Positions 44,462 to 53,451 are shown, counted from the first letter of the stretch. The stretch: 64,000 nucleotides of DNA from Amycolatopsis sp. FDAARGOS 1241 (GCF_016889705.1 NZ_CP069526.1:1302001-1366000), one strand, 5' to 3'. Program-made: numbers and translations. The notes: generated from the sequence alone by a model not told the origin.

Positions 44462-45155
44462 CGCCCTCGCTCTTGTAGCCACGGTGCAACGCCACCACAC
44501 CACCGGTGAGATCCCGCCACTCCACTCGCGTCCAGCCCGCGCGCTGCAGGTCGGCCGCCAGCTCCGGCTGCGTGGGCCACGCGAGGATGGAGTCGGCGAG
44601 GTAGCCGTACGCCGGCGCGTTGGTGCTGAGCACGCGGGCGATGTGTGGGGCCGCCTTCCGCAGGTACGCCTGGAAGGCGGCCTGCGTGAGCGCCGAGGCC
44701 GGGTGGCTGTACTCCGCGACGACCACGCGCCCGCCGGGCCGCACGACACGGTGCATCTCCGCGAGCGCCCGCACGCGGTCGTGCACGTTGCGCAGGCCGA
44801 ACGAGATCGTCGCCGCGTCGAAGGCTCCATCGGGAAACGGCAGGTCGAGGGCATCACCCGGCACGAACTTCAACGACGGCACCCGGCGCCGGGCCACCGC
44901 GAGCATGCCGGGCGAGAAGTCGCAGCCCACGACCTCGACCCCGGACCGTGAAAGCGCCCGCGACGAAGTCCCGGTACCGCACGCGACGTCCAGCACCCGC
45001 TGTCCCGGGCGCAGGTCCAGCGCCCGCGCCATGGCTTTGGCCCACCGGCCCATCTGCCCGAACCACAGCACCGATCGCGTGCGGTCGTAGCCTTCGGCGA
45101 CCTCGTCGAACATCGCCGACACCTGGTCGGCCTTCTTGTCCAGTTCTGCGCGCAT
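44451..45155 (-). CDS. menG: Demethylmenaquinone methyltransferase (MenG/UbiE family)
   Basis: The protein has 234 residues. VSAMFDEVAEGYDRTRSVLWFGQMGRWAKAMA is the UbiE N-terminal signature, VLDVACGTGTSSRALS the SAM-binding motif I, and GDALDLPFPDGAFDAATISFGLRNVHDRVRALAEMHRVVRPGG the diagnostic UbiE/MenG block. It methylates demethylmenaquinone in the last step of menaquinone synthesis. It appears to be monocistronic. Confidence 0.95.
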   Translation of the reverse strand: MRAELDKKADQVSAMFDEVAEGYDRTRSVLWFGQMGRWAKAMARALDLRPGQRVLDVACGTGTSSRALSRSGVEVVGCDFSPGMLAVARRRVPSLKFVPGDALDLPFPDGAFDAATISFGLRNVHDRVRALAEMHRVVRPGGRVVVAEYSHPASALTQAAFQAYLRKAAPHIARVLSTNAPAYGYLADSILAWPTQPELAADLQRAGWTRVEWRDLTGGVVALHRGYKSEGVRD

Positions 45156-45203
45156 GACAACCCCCGAAGTTCCACCTCCAGGGTAGCGCGCGGCCGCAAG
45201 TGT

Positions 45204-46100
45204 CTACTCAGGACGGAAGGAGCGCGCCAGCGCGACCGCACCGAGCGCGACGGCCTTCGCGCCGCCCCTCGCCGGCCGGACGTCCACCGGTGACCCCGAC
45301 AGCAGCGGGTGCGCCAGCAGCGCCTCCTGTATCGGTTTCTCGAGCAGCGCCCACGAATTCGTCGCCGAACCGCCGACGACGGCCGTCGCGATGCCCAGCA
45401 AGCCGCACGCGTGCGTGATCGCCTCGCCGAGGTAGCGCCCGGCGTCCGTGAACACCGTCAGCGCCGCCTGGCCGCCCGCCAGCGCCGCCTCCGCCACCAC
45501 CTCCGCGCGCACGGCCAAGCCGGTCGCGAGTGCGTAGCGGCGCGCCAGCGACCGCCCCGACGCGTAGGCCTCCAGGTGCCCGGTTTGCCCGCACGTGCAC
45601 GGCGCGGGTCCGTAGTTGCCGACGTGCCCGATCTCGCCCGCCCCCGTGCCACCGCCGTGCAGCAAGGCGCCGTCGACGAACACGGCCCCGCCGACGCCCG
45701 TGCCCAGCGCCACCCCGAGCAGGTGCCGGTCCGAAGTGGACAGTTCGCCGAGCAGGAACGCGTTCACGTCGTTCTCCGTCACCACCGGCACGCCGCCCAG
45801 CCGCCCGGTGAGCCCGACATTGACGGCGGTGCCCGCCCAGCCCGTGAACGAGTCGCCCGTGACCACGATCGTCCCGGTCGCCGGCTCGACCACCCCCGCC
45901 GCGCCGACGCCCACCCCGGCCAGGGCAGAAGCGGGCGCCACCGACGTCACCAGTGCCGCCGCCCGGTCGAGGATCGCCTCGCCGCCGAGGTGCGCGCCCG
46001 AAACCGCCGACACCGACGCGACTTCACGCCCGTCGCCGTCGCACAAGACGACCAGCGCGTTCGACCCGCCGATGTCGACCCCGGCCCACAGCCCGTTCAC
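45204..46100 (-). CDS. ROK-family sugar kinase or regulator
   Basis: The protein has 298 residues. LWAGVDIGGSNALVVLCDGDG is the phosphate-1 motif; GVGAAGVVEPATGTIV and VTENDVNAFLLGE carry the catalytic ENDxN Asp; GVALGTGVGGAVFVDG the phosphate-2 loop; PCTCGQTGHLEAYASG the zinc motif, with His in place of the usual third Cys (GHLE for GCLE). No HTH, so it is more likely a glucokinase-type enzyme. GTG 46100 overlaps the ABC ATPase stop (GTGA), so it was the last gene of a transporter operon that has lost its front part. Confidence 0.88.
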   Translation of the reverse strand: MNGLWAGVDIGGSNALVVLCDGDGREVASVSAVSGAHLGGEAILDRAAALVTSVAPASALAGVGVGAAGVVEPATGTIVVTGDSFTGWAGTAVNVGLTGRLGGVPVVTENDVNAFLLGELSTSDRHLLGVALGTGVGGAVFVDGALLHGGGTGAGEIGHVGNYGPAPCTCGQTGHLEAYASGRSLARRYALATGLAVRAEVVAEAALAGGQAALTVFTDAGRYLGEAITHACGLLGIATAVVGGSATNSWALLEKPIQEALLAHPLLSGSPVDVRPARGGAKAVALGAVALARSFRPE

Positions 46101-47165
46101 GCAGCTGGGTCCACGTCGGGCACCGTGAACTCCAGCCGCCGGCCGCGTTGGACCGCCGGGTCCGCCACGGGGGAGGACAGCAGCAACGCCTTGGTGTACG
46201 GGTGTTCCGGGTCCCGCAAGACCTGCGCAGCCGGCCCCTTGCTCCACCAGCCCGCCCGCGCGCAGCACGGCCACGCGGTCGCACACGCGGTCCACCGCGG
46301 CCAGGTCGTGGCTCACGAACAGGCAGCCGAACCCGAACTCCGCGTGCAGCCGCTTGAACACGTCGAGCACCACGGCCTGCACCGCCACGTCGAGCGCACT
46401 CGTCGGTTCGTCGGCGATCAGCAGCTTCGGTCCCAGCACGAGCGCCCGCGCGAGGCTCACGCGCTGGCGCTGGCCGCCGGAGAGCTCACGACCGTAGCGC
46501 TCCAGCATCGATTCCGGCAGCTCGACGGCGTCGAGCAGCTCCCGCACGCGCCGCCGGCGTTCCGCGCGGCCGGATGAGGTGTGCATGACCAGCGGTTCGG
46601 CCACCGTCTGGCCCACCGTCATCCGTGGGTCCAGCGACGACGCGGAGTCTTGGAACACCGCGCCGATCTGCCGCCGCGCCGCCCGCGCCGCCCGCCCGGT
46701 CCCGCGCGGCAACGGACCACCGAGCACTTCCACCTGCCCCGACTTCGGCGTCACCAGACCCAGCGCGCAGTTGCCCAGCGTCGTCTTGCCCGAGCCCTCG
46801 CCGACCAGCCCCAGGATTTCGCCCGGTCCGACGCGCAGCGACACCGAGTCCACTGCCCGCTTCCCGCCGTACTCCACCACGACGTCCGTCAACGCCAGCA
46901 CCGGCTTCTCCGGCGCCGCGACGGCCGCGTCGTGCACCCCGGCGCCCAGCCGCGGCACGGCTGCCAGCAGCTCCCGCGTGTACGCGGCCTGCGGCGCCGC
47001 GAACAGCTGCGCCGTCGGCGCCTCCTCCACCAGCCGACCGGACCGCAGCACGAGCACGCGGTCGGCGATGTCGGCCACCACCCCCATGTTGTGCGTGATC
47101 AGCAGTGTCGCCGTGCCCTCGGTGTCGCGGATGTCGCGCAGCAGGTCGGGGATCTGCTGCTGCAA
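46097..47165 (-). pseudogene. Dual oligopeptide-type ABC ATPase, 5'-truncated and frameshifted
   Basis: The remnant begins within the first ATPase domain just before its switch region (RDTEGTATLLITHNMGVVADIADRVLVL), then has the second domain with signature YGRELSGGQRQRVSLARAL and Walker B KLLIADEPTSALDVAV. The first domain's Walker A and signature are gone. The second Walker A reads GEGSGKTT instead of GESGSGKTT, a one-residue in-frame deletion. An extra G in GGGG (46235-46238) shifts the frame before the oligopeptide-transporter tail DPEHPYTKALLLSSPV (stop 46097-46099). No permeases or binding protein remain nearby. Confidence 0.85.
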
Positions 47166-47169
47166 CCGA

Positions 47170-47932
47170 CGAACCGCGGTGCCAGGCCGCTGTCGTGGTG
47201 ACCGGCGACGACGAGACGGTGATCACCGACCAGGCGGCCAGGCTCGCCAAGTCCTATTGGGACGCACGGCGGGACTTCCGGTTCGTCGCGCCGACCGGCA
47301 CCTTGGGGGAATGCCTGGCGCAGGCCGTGGCTTCGGAGGCGTGCCCGTTCTTCGTCAGCGATTCCGGCGACAACCCGACCGCCGGCGGGGCCGGCGACAC
47401 GTCGTGGAGCCTCGACGTGCTGCTGCGGACGCCCGCCGTCGTCGGCTCGGAGTTGACCACGCTGTACGCCGCCATCGTCGATCAGTCCGCAGTGGACACC
47501 GCGGTGGCCGCGGGCGTCGGCGCCACCGTTTCCGTGGAGCTGGGCGGAAAGGTCGACTCCGGCCCGCACGGACCGGTGCCGGTCACCGCGCGCGTCGAGG
47601 CCATCGACGCCGACGACCCCGTGGCCGGCACCGCCGTGGTGTTCGGTGTCGGCGGCCTGCACGTGATCGTCACGGCGCGGCGCAAGCCCTACCACCTGGA
47701 GTCCGACTTCCTCGCACTCGGCCTGCGCCCGCGCGAAGCCGACGTGGTGATCGTGAAGATCGGCTACCTGGAGCCGGAGCTCTTCGCCATGGCGGGCGGC
47801 TGGCTGCTCGCTCTCACGCCCGGCGGCGTCGACCAGGACCTGCTCCGCCTCGGCCACGCCGGGATCGAGCGGCCGATGTTCCCCTTCGACGACGAGGTGG
47901 CGGAGCCGGCGCTGAAGCCCGAGCTGCTCTGA
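47170..47932 (+). pseudogene. M81 (MlrC-like) metallopeptidase, C-terminal part only
   Basis: The open frame reads QAAVVVTGDDETVITDQAARLAKSYWDARRDF, CPFFVSDSGDNPTAGGAGDTSWSLDVLL, VELGGKVDSGPHGPVPVTARVEAI and HLESDFLALGLRPREADVVIVKIGYLEPEL, the MlrC C-terminal domain seen in peptidases of about 490 residues. The N-terminal metal-binding domain is missing; the sequence upstream of about 47170 belongs to the divergent ABC ATPase remnant. No start codon or ribosome site of its own is credible. The stop is normal, at 47930-47932. Confidence 0.8.
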
Positions 47933-48305
47933 GCGCCAGCGCGGTCAGCGCGCCGTAGGCCAGGTGGTCGAGCCACTGCGGCCCGCGCGGCAGCGCGCGG
48001 ATCGCGGACTTGCGCCGCCCGACGACCTCCAGGTCCAGCAGTGCGATGGCCGCGCCCGCGGCCATGCCGTCGCGCACGGACAGCGGGCGCCGGCGGTCGA
48101 CGTAGGCGAGCGCGGCCGTCCAGCCCGCCGACACCAGCCCGTGGACCAGCGTGCCGCGCACGACGCCGGCCCGGCCACCGGGCAGCAGAGTGCCGGCCGC
48201 GCGCGTCGCCGCGAGTGGATCACGGTGCGTGAACAACGCGTGCAGGGTCGACGGCACCCCGCTGCCGGTCGCCGCCACCGCCCACGCCTTCACCGCGTCC
48301 CTCAC
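47814..48305 (-). CDS. Small membrane-associated protein of unknown function
   Basis: The protein has 163 residues from GTG 48305 (RDAVKAWAVAATGSGVPSTLHALF). Hydrophobic stretches include AATRAAGTLLPGGRAGVVRGTLVHGLVSAGWTAAL and DGMAAGAAIALLDLEVVG. The core ends at about AYGALTALALRAARA; the last 30 residues are Arg/Pro-rich and lie entirely over the end of the M81 remnant, so the original stop may have been lost in the same rearrangement. No family recognised. Confidence 0.55.
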   Translation of the reverse strand: MRDAVKAWAVAATGSGVPSTLHALFTHRDPLAATRAAGTLLPGGRAGVVRGTLVHGLVSAGWTAALAYVDRRRPLSVRDGMAAGAAIALLDLEVVGRRKSAIRALPRGPQWLDHLAYGALTALALRAARASAPAPPPRRRRGTSAARSRRGRGGAGPGRRRRA

Positions 48306-48326
48306 CAGGTCAGTATGCCGCAGGAC

Positions 48327-48362
48327 TTGACATGCAGGCATTTGCCTGCCTTACTGTGTGTG
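48327..48362 (+). promoter_or_regulatory. Promoter with internal ArsR-type operator, possible leaderless start
   Basis: -35 TTGACA (48327-48332) and a -10-like TACTGT (48352-48357). Between them lies a perfect inverted repeat GCAGGCA-TT-TGCCTGC (48334-48349). The GTG codon at 48362 begins the conserved ArsR fold about where transcription should start. A repressor on this palindrome would block RNA polymerase. Confidence 0.6.
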
Positions 48363-49129
48363 TGCAACCGGATCTGGACAAGGTGTTCAAGGCGCTGGCC
48401 GACCCGACCAGGCGGTACCTGCTGGACCAGCTGCACGAGGACAACGGGCAGACGCTCAACGAGCTGTGCGCCCGCCTGGACATGACGCGCCAGACGGTCA
48501 CGCAGCACCTCGGAGTCCTCGAAGCGGCGAACCTGGTCAGCACGGTCCGCCGCGGGCGGGAGAAGCTGCACTACCTCAACCCCGTCCCGTTGCACGAGAT
48601 GCAGGAACGCTGGGTGGACAAGTTCGAGCGCCCCCGGCTACGCGCCCTGAGTGCCGTCAAACGCCGAGCAGAGGAAACCATGACCGACAAGCCGAGTTAC
48701 GTGTACGTCACCTACATCGAGAGCACCCCCGAGAAGGTCTGGCACGCGCTGACCGACGCGGAGCTGACCGGGCAGTTCTGGGGCCACCGGAACGTTTCGG
48801 ACTGGCAGCCGGGCTCCCGCTGGGAGCACGTGCGCCTCGACGGTTCCGGCATCGCCGACGTCTACGGCGACGTGGTGGAGGCCGTCGCGCCCAAGCGGCT
48901 CGTGACCACCTGGTACGACAGCGGGAACCCGGACGTGCCGCCGTCGCGCGCCACGTTCGACATCGAGCAGTACAACGACATCGTGCGGCTCACCGTGACC
49001 CACGAGGACTTGCCCGACGACCAGGCGCGCCGCGACGTCGGCCGCGGCTGGCCCGCGGTGCTGGCAAACCTCAAGTCGCTGCTGGAGACCGGGCACGTGC
49101 TGCCGCAACAGCCGTGGACCATGCCCTGA
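48362..49129 (+). CDS. ArsR-family regulator fused to an SRPBCC (AHSA1-like) domain
   Basis: The protein has 255 residues. The ArsR winged helix is at 1-100: LDKVFKALADPTRRYLLDQLHEDNGQTLNELCARLDMTRQTVTQHLGVLEAANLVSTVRRGREKLHYL. After AVKRRAEETMTDKP, an AHSA1/START-like domain follows (YVYVTYIESTPEKVWHALTDAELTGQFWGHRNVSDWQPGSRWEHV). Usually these are two adjacent genes; here they are one protein, so the SRPBCC pocket may sense the ligand directly. Start GTG 48362 (or 48356) is preferred over ATG 48332, since the latter would place the operator inside the coding region. Confidence 0.88.
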   Translation: MQPDLDKVFKALADPTRRYLLDQLHEDNGQTLNELCARLDMTRQTVTQHLGVLEAANLVSTVRRGREKLHYLNPVPLHEMQERWVDKFERPRLRALSAVKRRAEETMTDKPSYVYVTYIESTPEKVWHALTDAELTGQFWGHRNVSDWQPGSRWEHVRLDGSGIADVYGDVVEAVAPKRLVTTWYDSGNPDVPPSRATFDIEQYNDIVRLTVTHEDLPDDQARRDVGRGWPAVLANLKSLLETGHVLPQQPWTMP

Positions 49130-49143
49130 TCCTCGGGCCTTCG

Positions 49144-49971
49144 CTACTTGTCGACACCTTCGTACGTGCCGCGCGTGAAGCGCTTCGAGAAGACGAAGTA
49201 GACGATCGCCACCGGCAGCGTCATGAGCAGTGCCGCGGCGAGCTTGAGCGGGAACTGGTTGCCCTGCCCGAGCTCGCCGGACACGAGCGACGCGACGCCG
49301 GTGGTGAGCGTGTTCAGCGCCGGGTCCTGCCGCGACACGATGTAGTGGGGCAGCTCGTTCCACGAACCCTGGAACGACAGGATGGTCAGCGTGATCAGCG
49401 CTGGCTTCGACATCGGCAGCACCACGGACCAGAACGTGCGCAGCGGTCCGGCCCCGTCGATGCGCGCGGCCTCTTCGACGCTCAGCGGCACGCTCTCGAA
49501 GAACTGCTTCATGATGAACACGCCCGACGCGTCGGCCAGCAGCGGGATGATCATCGCCGAGTAGGTGTCGTACATGCCGAACTGGTTGAGCACCAGGAAC
49601 TTCGGGATGAGCAGCACCACGCTCGGCACGGCCAGCACCGCGACGATCGCGCCGAACACGGCCGTGCGGCCGCGGAAGCGCAGCCGGGCCAGCGCGTAGC
49701 CGGCCATCGAGTCGAACACGACGCGGCCGACGGTGATCGTCACGGAGATGAAGATCGAGTTGAGCGCCCAACGCGGGAAGTCCTGCTGCGCGAGCGTTGA
49801 AAAGACGGCCACGGACCACTCGTGCGGCCACGGGGTGAGCGGGTGGGCTGTGGCGTCGGCGTCGGTCTTGAACGCCGTCGCCAGCTGGATGAGGAACGGG
49901 TAGATGTAGGCCACCGCGACCAGGACGAGCAGTGCGAACCCGACCCAGCGCAGATATCCGCGACGCTTCAC
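49144..49971 (-). CDS. Carbohydrate ABC transporter permease (MalG type)
   Basis: The protein has 275 residues with six membrane segments, beginning YLRWVGFALLVLVAVAYIYPFLIQL. The EAA coupling loop is VEEAARIDGAGPLRTFWSVVLPMSKPAL. It is the last gene of the sugar importer operon and overlaps the MalF-type permease by four bases (ATGA). Confidence 0.92.
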   Translation of the reverse strand: MKRRGYLRWVGFALLVLVAVAYIYPFLIQLATAFKTDADATAHPLTPWPHEWSVAVFSTLAQQDFPRWALNSIFISVTITVGRVVFDSMAGYALARLRFRGRTAVFGAIVAVLAVPSVVLLIPKFLVLNQFGMYDTYSAMIIPLLADASGVFIMKQFFESVPLSVEEAARIDGAGPLRTFWSVVLPMSKPALITLTILSFQGSWNELPHYIVSRQDPALNTLTTGVASLVSGELGQGNQFPLKLAAALLMTLPVAIVYFVFSKRFTRGTYEGVDK

Positions 49972-51056
49972 CGCCGGCTCCTCCGTCCGTCCTTTTCACG
50001 CAATAGCCAGCGCTGCCCGAGCGTGAGCACCACGATCACCACGAACAGCAGGAACGCGATCGCCGAGCCCTGGCCCCACTCCTTGCCGATGAACGACGTC
50101 GAGTACGACAGGTAGGCCGGGGTGAGCGTGGTCTTGGCGGGATTGCCGCGGCTGAGCACGTAGACCTGGTCGAAGACCTGCCACGTGCCGATCAGCCCGA
50201 GCGTGAGCACGAGGAACAGCGTGGGCCGAAGCTGCGGCAGCGTCACGCGCCAGAACCGCTGCCACGGGTTGGCGCCGTCGATCAGCGCGGCCTCGTCGAT
50301 GCCCGGCGGCAGGTTCTGCAGCGCCGCGTAGAACATGAGCATGAACCCGCCGGTGGTCGTCCAGACCACGAGCACGATGATCGAGCACATCGCCACGCTC
50401 GGACCCGAGAGCCAGTCCCACCAGGACAGTCCGAGGAACCCGTGTGAGGTCAGGGCTTGCGGGTTCTGCGGCACACCGAGCCCGTTGAGCGCGAGCTGGA
50501 AGATGCCGCGCGGGTCGGCGAACCAGCTGGGCCCGTTCACCCCGAACAGCTTCAGTGCGGCGTTGACCGTGCCCGTGCTGGAGAAGAGGAACAGGAACAC
50601 CACCGAGATGGCCACGGAACTTGTGACGGTGGGGAAGTAGAACGCCGTGCGGAAGAACTGCTTGCCCTTGAGCTTGCGCTGGTGCAGCAGCATCGCCAGG
50701 CCCAGCGCGAGCGCCGTTTGCAGCGGCACCACGAACAGCACGAAGTAGGCGTTGTTGCGGATGCTCGTGGCGAAGTCGCGTTGCGTGAGCCCGGGTTCGG
50801 TGAGCAGCGCGGCGTAGTTGTCACCGCCGACGAAGTGCACCCGCGACGAGAACGGGCTGCCGTTGCCGGTCCAGTCGCTCACGCTCACCCACAGCGCCAT
50901 GAGGATCGGCAGCACGAAGAACAGGCCGAGCACCACCAGCGTCGGGGCGAGGAACAGCCAGCCGACGCGCCCCTCGCGCCGGCTGGGGCCGGGTCCCCGC
51001 CGCGCCGGGGATGGCGGCGCGGCGGGGGTGGCCGGCGTGGTCAGCACCGTGGTCAT
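49968..51056 (-). CDS. Carbohydrate ABC transporter permease (MalF type)
   Basis: The protein has 362 residues. A Pro/Arg-rich cytoplasmic N-terminus precedes VGWLFLAPTLVVLGLFFVLPILMALW. The EAA loop is IDEAALIDGANPWQRFWRVTLPQLRPTLF. A large extracytoplasmic loop (NAALKLFGVNGPSWFADPRGIFQLALNGLG) is unusual but within family range. It forms the channel with the neighbouring permease. Confidence 0.92.
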   Translation of the reverse strand: MTTVLTTPATPAAPPSPARRGPGPSRREGRVGWLFLAPTLVVLGLFFVLPILMALWVSVSDWTGNGSPFSSRVHFVGGDNYAALLTEPGLTQRDFATSIRNNAYFVLFVVPLQTALALGLAMLLHQRKLKGKQFFRTAFYFPTVTSSVAISVVFLFLFSSTGTVNAALKLFGVNGPSWFADPRGIFQLALNGLGVPQNPQALTSHGFLGLSWWDWLSGPSVAMCSIIVLVVWTTTGGFMLMFYAALQNLPPGIDEAALIDGANPWQRFWRVTLPQLRPTLFLVLTLGLIGTWQVFDQVYVLSRGNPAKTTLTPAYLSYSTSFIGKEWGQGSAIAFLLFVVIVVLTLGQRWLLREKDGRRSRR

Positions 51057-51066
51057 GCCCGCTGCC

Positions 51067-52308
51067 TCACTGACCCAGCGCGGCGGCGGTGTTGGTCTGC
51101 AGCTGCTGCAGGATGTGCTTCGGGTCCGCGCCCGGCAGCTGCTGGATCTGGGCGTCGAAGTCGGTCAGGACCGGGTCCATCTTGGTCAGCGTCACCGGGC
51201 CGTGCGCGGAGTCGGCACCTTCGAGGAACGCCGCCTGCTGCGGGAACTGCTGCTGGTACTGCGTGCGCACCGACTGGCGCGAGGGCATCACGCCGAACGT
51301 CTTCGCGAACGCGAGCTCCTGCGCCGGCTGCATCAGCGCGTCGACGAGCTGCTTGGCCTGGTCCTGGAACTTGCTCTTGGCCGCGATGCCCCAGCACTGC
51401 GTGAACGACAGCGTGCCCGGGCCCGCCGGACCGGCGGGCAGCGGCACGACCTTGTACTTCACGTTGGGGTAGTCCTTCGACATCCCGCCGACCAGCCAGT
51501 TGCCGTCGACGCTCATCGCGGCCTTGCCCTGGCCGAACGCCTCACCCGAGTCGCCCGCGCCGATCTGCTTGGGGTACTTGGCGGCGCCGGAGGCGAGCAG
51601 GTCGCGCACGTACGTCAGCGCCTGCAGGTTCTGCGGCGAGTCGGCGGTGGCCTTCTTCTGGTCGGCGTCGAGGGGCCAGCCGCCGGCCTGCACGAGGAAC
51701 GCGCCGACGCGGTCGCGGGTGTCGTTGAACACGAGCCCGGTGTGCCCGCCGGTGGTGAGCTTCTGCGCGACGGACTTGAGCTGGTCCCAGTTCTTCGGGA
51801 TGTCGTTGTCGGTGAGGCCGGCCGCGGTCCACTGGTCGGTGTTGATCGCGAGCGCGAGCGTGGAGAAGTCCTTGGGGACGCAGTAGAGCTTGCCCTCCTT
51901 GGTGAACGTGGTGCGCAGCGTCGGGTAGAGATCGTCTTTGTAGGACACCGAATCCCCGTAGGGCAGCATTTCGTCGGCGTAGCCCTGGAACTTCGTGGCG
52001 TCCACGGCGAACACGTCGGGCGGGCTGCCCGCGGCGAAGCCCTGGCTCAGCTGCTGGGGCAGGTCGTTGGCGGCGATCACCTGCACCGACGAGCCGGCGG
52101 ATCCCGCGGCCCACTTCGCCGTGGCGTCCTGCACCGCCTTGAGCTCGGCGCCGCCGCTGGCGGCGATCATGAGCTTGAGCTGGGCGGGCCCGGACTGCTG
52201 GGTCGCGGGTGCCGTCGAGTCGTCGAAACCGCCGCCGCACGCGGTGAGCGTGAGCAGCAGACCGGTGGCGGCAACGGCACCGGCGGCCCTGGGGAGGGGG
52301 TGACGCAT
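51067..52308 (-). CDS. Sugar-binding lipoprotein of the ABC importer
   Basis: The protein has 413 residues. Signal peptide and lipobox LLLTLTACGGG (anchoring Cys near residue 24); extracellular solute-binding protein family 1 features such as LKLMIAASGGAELKAVQDATAKW, GKLYCVPKDFSTLALAINTDQW, GKAAMSVDGNWLVGGM. It captures an oligosaccharide or polyol for import. No ATPase is in the operon, so a shared MsiK-type ATPase elsewhere is likely. Confidence 0.92.
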   Translation of the reverse strand: MRHPLPRAAGAVAATGLLLTLTACGGGFDDSTAPATQQSGPAQLKLMIAASGGAELKAVQDATAKWAAGSAGSSVQVIAANDLPQQLSQGFAAGSPPDVFAVDATKFQGYADEMLPYGDSVSYKDDLYPTLRTTFTKEGKLYCVPKDFSTLALAINTDQWTAAGLTDNDIPKNWDQLKSVAQKLTTGGHTGLVFNDTRDRVGAFLVQAGGWPLDADQKKATADSPQNLQALTYVRDLLASGAAKYPKQIGAGDSGEAFGQGKAAMSVDGNWLVGGMSKDYPNVKYKVVPLPAGPAGPGTLSFTQCWGIAAKSKFQDQAKQLVDALMQPAQELAFAKTFGVMPSRQSVRTQYQQQFPQQAAFLEGADSAHGPVTLTKMDPVLTDFDAQIQQLPGADPKHILQQLQTNTAAALGQ

Positions 52309-52335
52309 CGATCCTCCTTGATCGTGCAGGGGTGG

Positions 52336-53337
52336 TCAGGTCGTGCGGAGCACGAGCCGGGGGGTGAGCAGGGTGGAGGTGGGTTCGGGGCCGGATGGGC
52401 CGCGCAGCCGCGCGCGCAGCAGGCGCACGCACTCGGCGGCGACCTCGGCGATCGGCTGGGCCACGGAACTCAGTCCGAGCACCGCCGCGGTCGGGGTGTC
52501 GTCGAAGCCGATCACGGACGCGTCCGCGCCCGGGCGCAGCCCGCGTTCGCGCAGTTCACCGACAACGCCGAGCGCGAGGGAGTCGCTGGCGCACACGAAA
52601 GCGGTGGGCGCGGTGGGTTCGTCGAGCAACCGGGCGGCCGCCGAGCGGCCGCCTTCGACGCCGTCGAACACTTGCGCCTGCGGCCGGTCGCCGAGCCCGG
52701 CGGCGGCGAGCCCGGCGTCCCAGCCGGCTCGCCGGTCGTCACCGGTCTCGGAGCCGGCGGGCCAGCCGACGAACGCGATGCGGCGGTGGCCCTGGCGCAC
52801 GAGGTGCTCGGTGGCCAGGCGCGTGCCGCGGGCGCCGTCGACGTCGACCCAGCCGTGCGCGTCCTCCGCGCCCCAGGGCCGGCCGAAGGTCACGAACGGC
52901 AGGTCGCGCTCCTTGAGCCAGCGGGTGCGCACGTCGTTGTGGTGGGTGCCGGTGAGCACGAAACCGTCGACGCCGACGGAGGCGATGAGGTCTTCGTACG
53001 CCCGGGTTTCGGCCTCGTCGTCGGCGGCGCTGAAGAGCATGATCCGGTGGTCGTACTCCTCGGCCGTGGCCGTGAGGGAATGCAGGAACTGGTCCAGGAC
53101 CACGCCGCTCACGCCGTTGCCGGCCGGGGCGATGCGCATGCCGATGATCTGCGAACGGGTGGTGCGCAGCTGGCGGGCGGCGGTGTGGGGACGGTAACCG
53201 AGCCGCTCGATGGCTTCGAGCACGCGTTCGCGGGTCTCGGGGCTCACGAGGTCGGGCGAGTTGATCACGTTCGACACGGTCTGCCGTGAGACGGCGGCCG
53301 CCTGCGCGACCGAGTTCAGCGTGGCCCGCTGAGCCAT
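52336..53337 (-). CDS. LacI-family transcriptional repressor
   Basis: The protein has 333 residues. HTH and hinge: ATLNSVAQAAAVSRQTVSNVINSPDLVSPETRERVLEAIERLGYRPHTAARQLRTTRS. The ligand-binding periplasmic-protein-like domain includes VDGFVLTGTHHNDVRTRWL, RRIAFVGWPAG and VIGFDDTPTAAVLGLSSVAQPI. It heads the transporter operon and is divergent from the glucosidase gene; the palindromes in between are its likely operators. Confidence 0.93.
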   Translation of the reverse strand: MAQRATLNSVAQAAAVSRQTVSNVINSPDLVSPETRERVLEAIERLGYRPHTAARQLRTTRSQIIGMRIAPAGNGVSGVVLDQFLHSLTATAEEYDHRIMLFSAADDEAETRAYEDLIASVGVDGFVLTGTHHNDVRTRWLKERDLPFVTFGRPWGAEDAHGWVDVDGARGTRLATEHLVRQGHRRIAFVGWPAGSETGDDRRAGWDAGLAAAGLGDRPQAQVFDGVEGGRSAAARLLDEPTAPTAFVCASDSLALGVVGELRERGLRPGADASVIGFDDTPTAAVLGLSSVAQPIAEVAAECVRLLRARLRGPSGPEPTSTLLTPRLVLRTT

Positions 53338-53371
53338 CTCGCCTCCCGCTTGTCCGGTTTTGTCCGGTGAT

Positions 53372-53383
53372 TTGAACGTTCAA
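53372..53383. promoter_or_regulatory. LacI-type operator near the repressor gene
   Basis: TTGAACGTTCAA is a perfect 12-bp palindrome with the central CG typical of LacI-family sites, 35 bases upstream of the repressor start. Confidence 0.65.
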
Positions 53384-53451
53384 CCTGGCGGCTACTCTGA
53401 ACGTTGGGCACTGACCTGTCAAGACTTCGAATGAACTTGACACGAAGCTCG

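Noticed and set aside
45204..47165. A 653-residue ABC ATPase-ROK fusion protein
   Set aside because: The join exists only because a one-base insertion at 46235-46238 shifts the ATPase frame into that of the ROK gene. The true ATPase tail and a GTGA start for ROK are visible in the proper frames.
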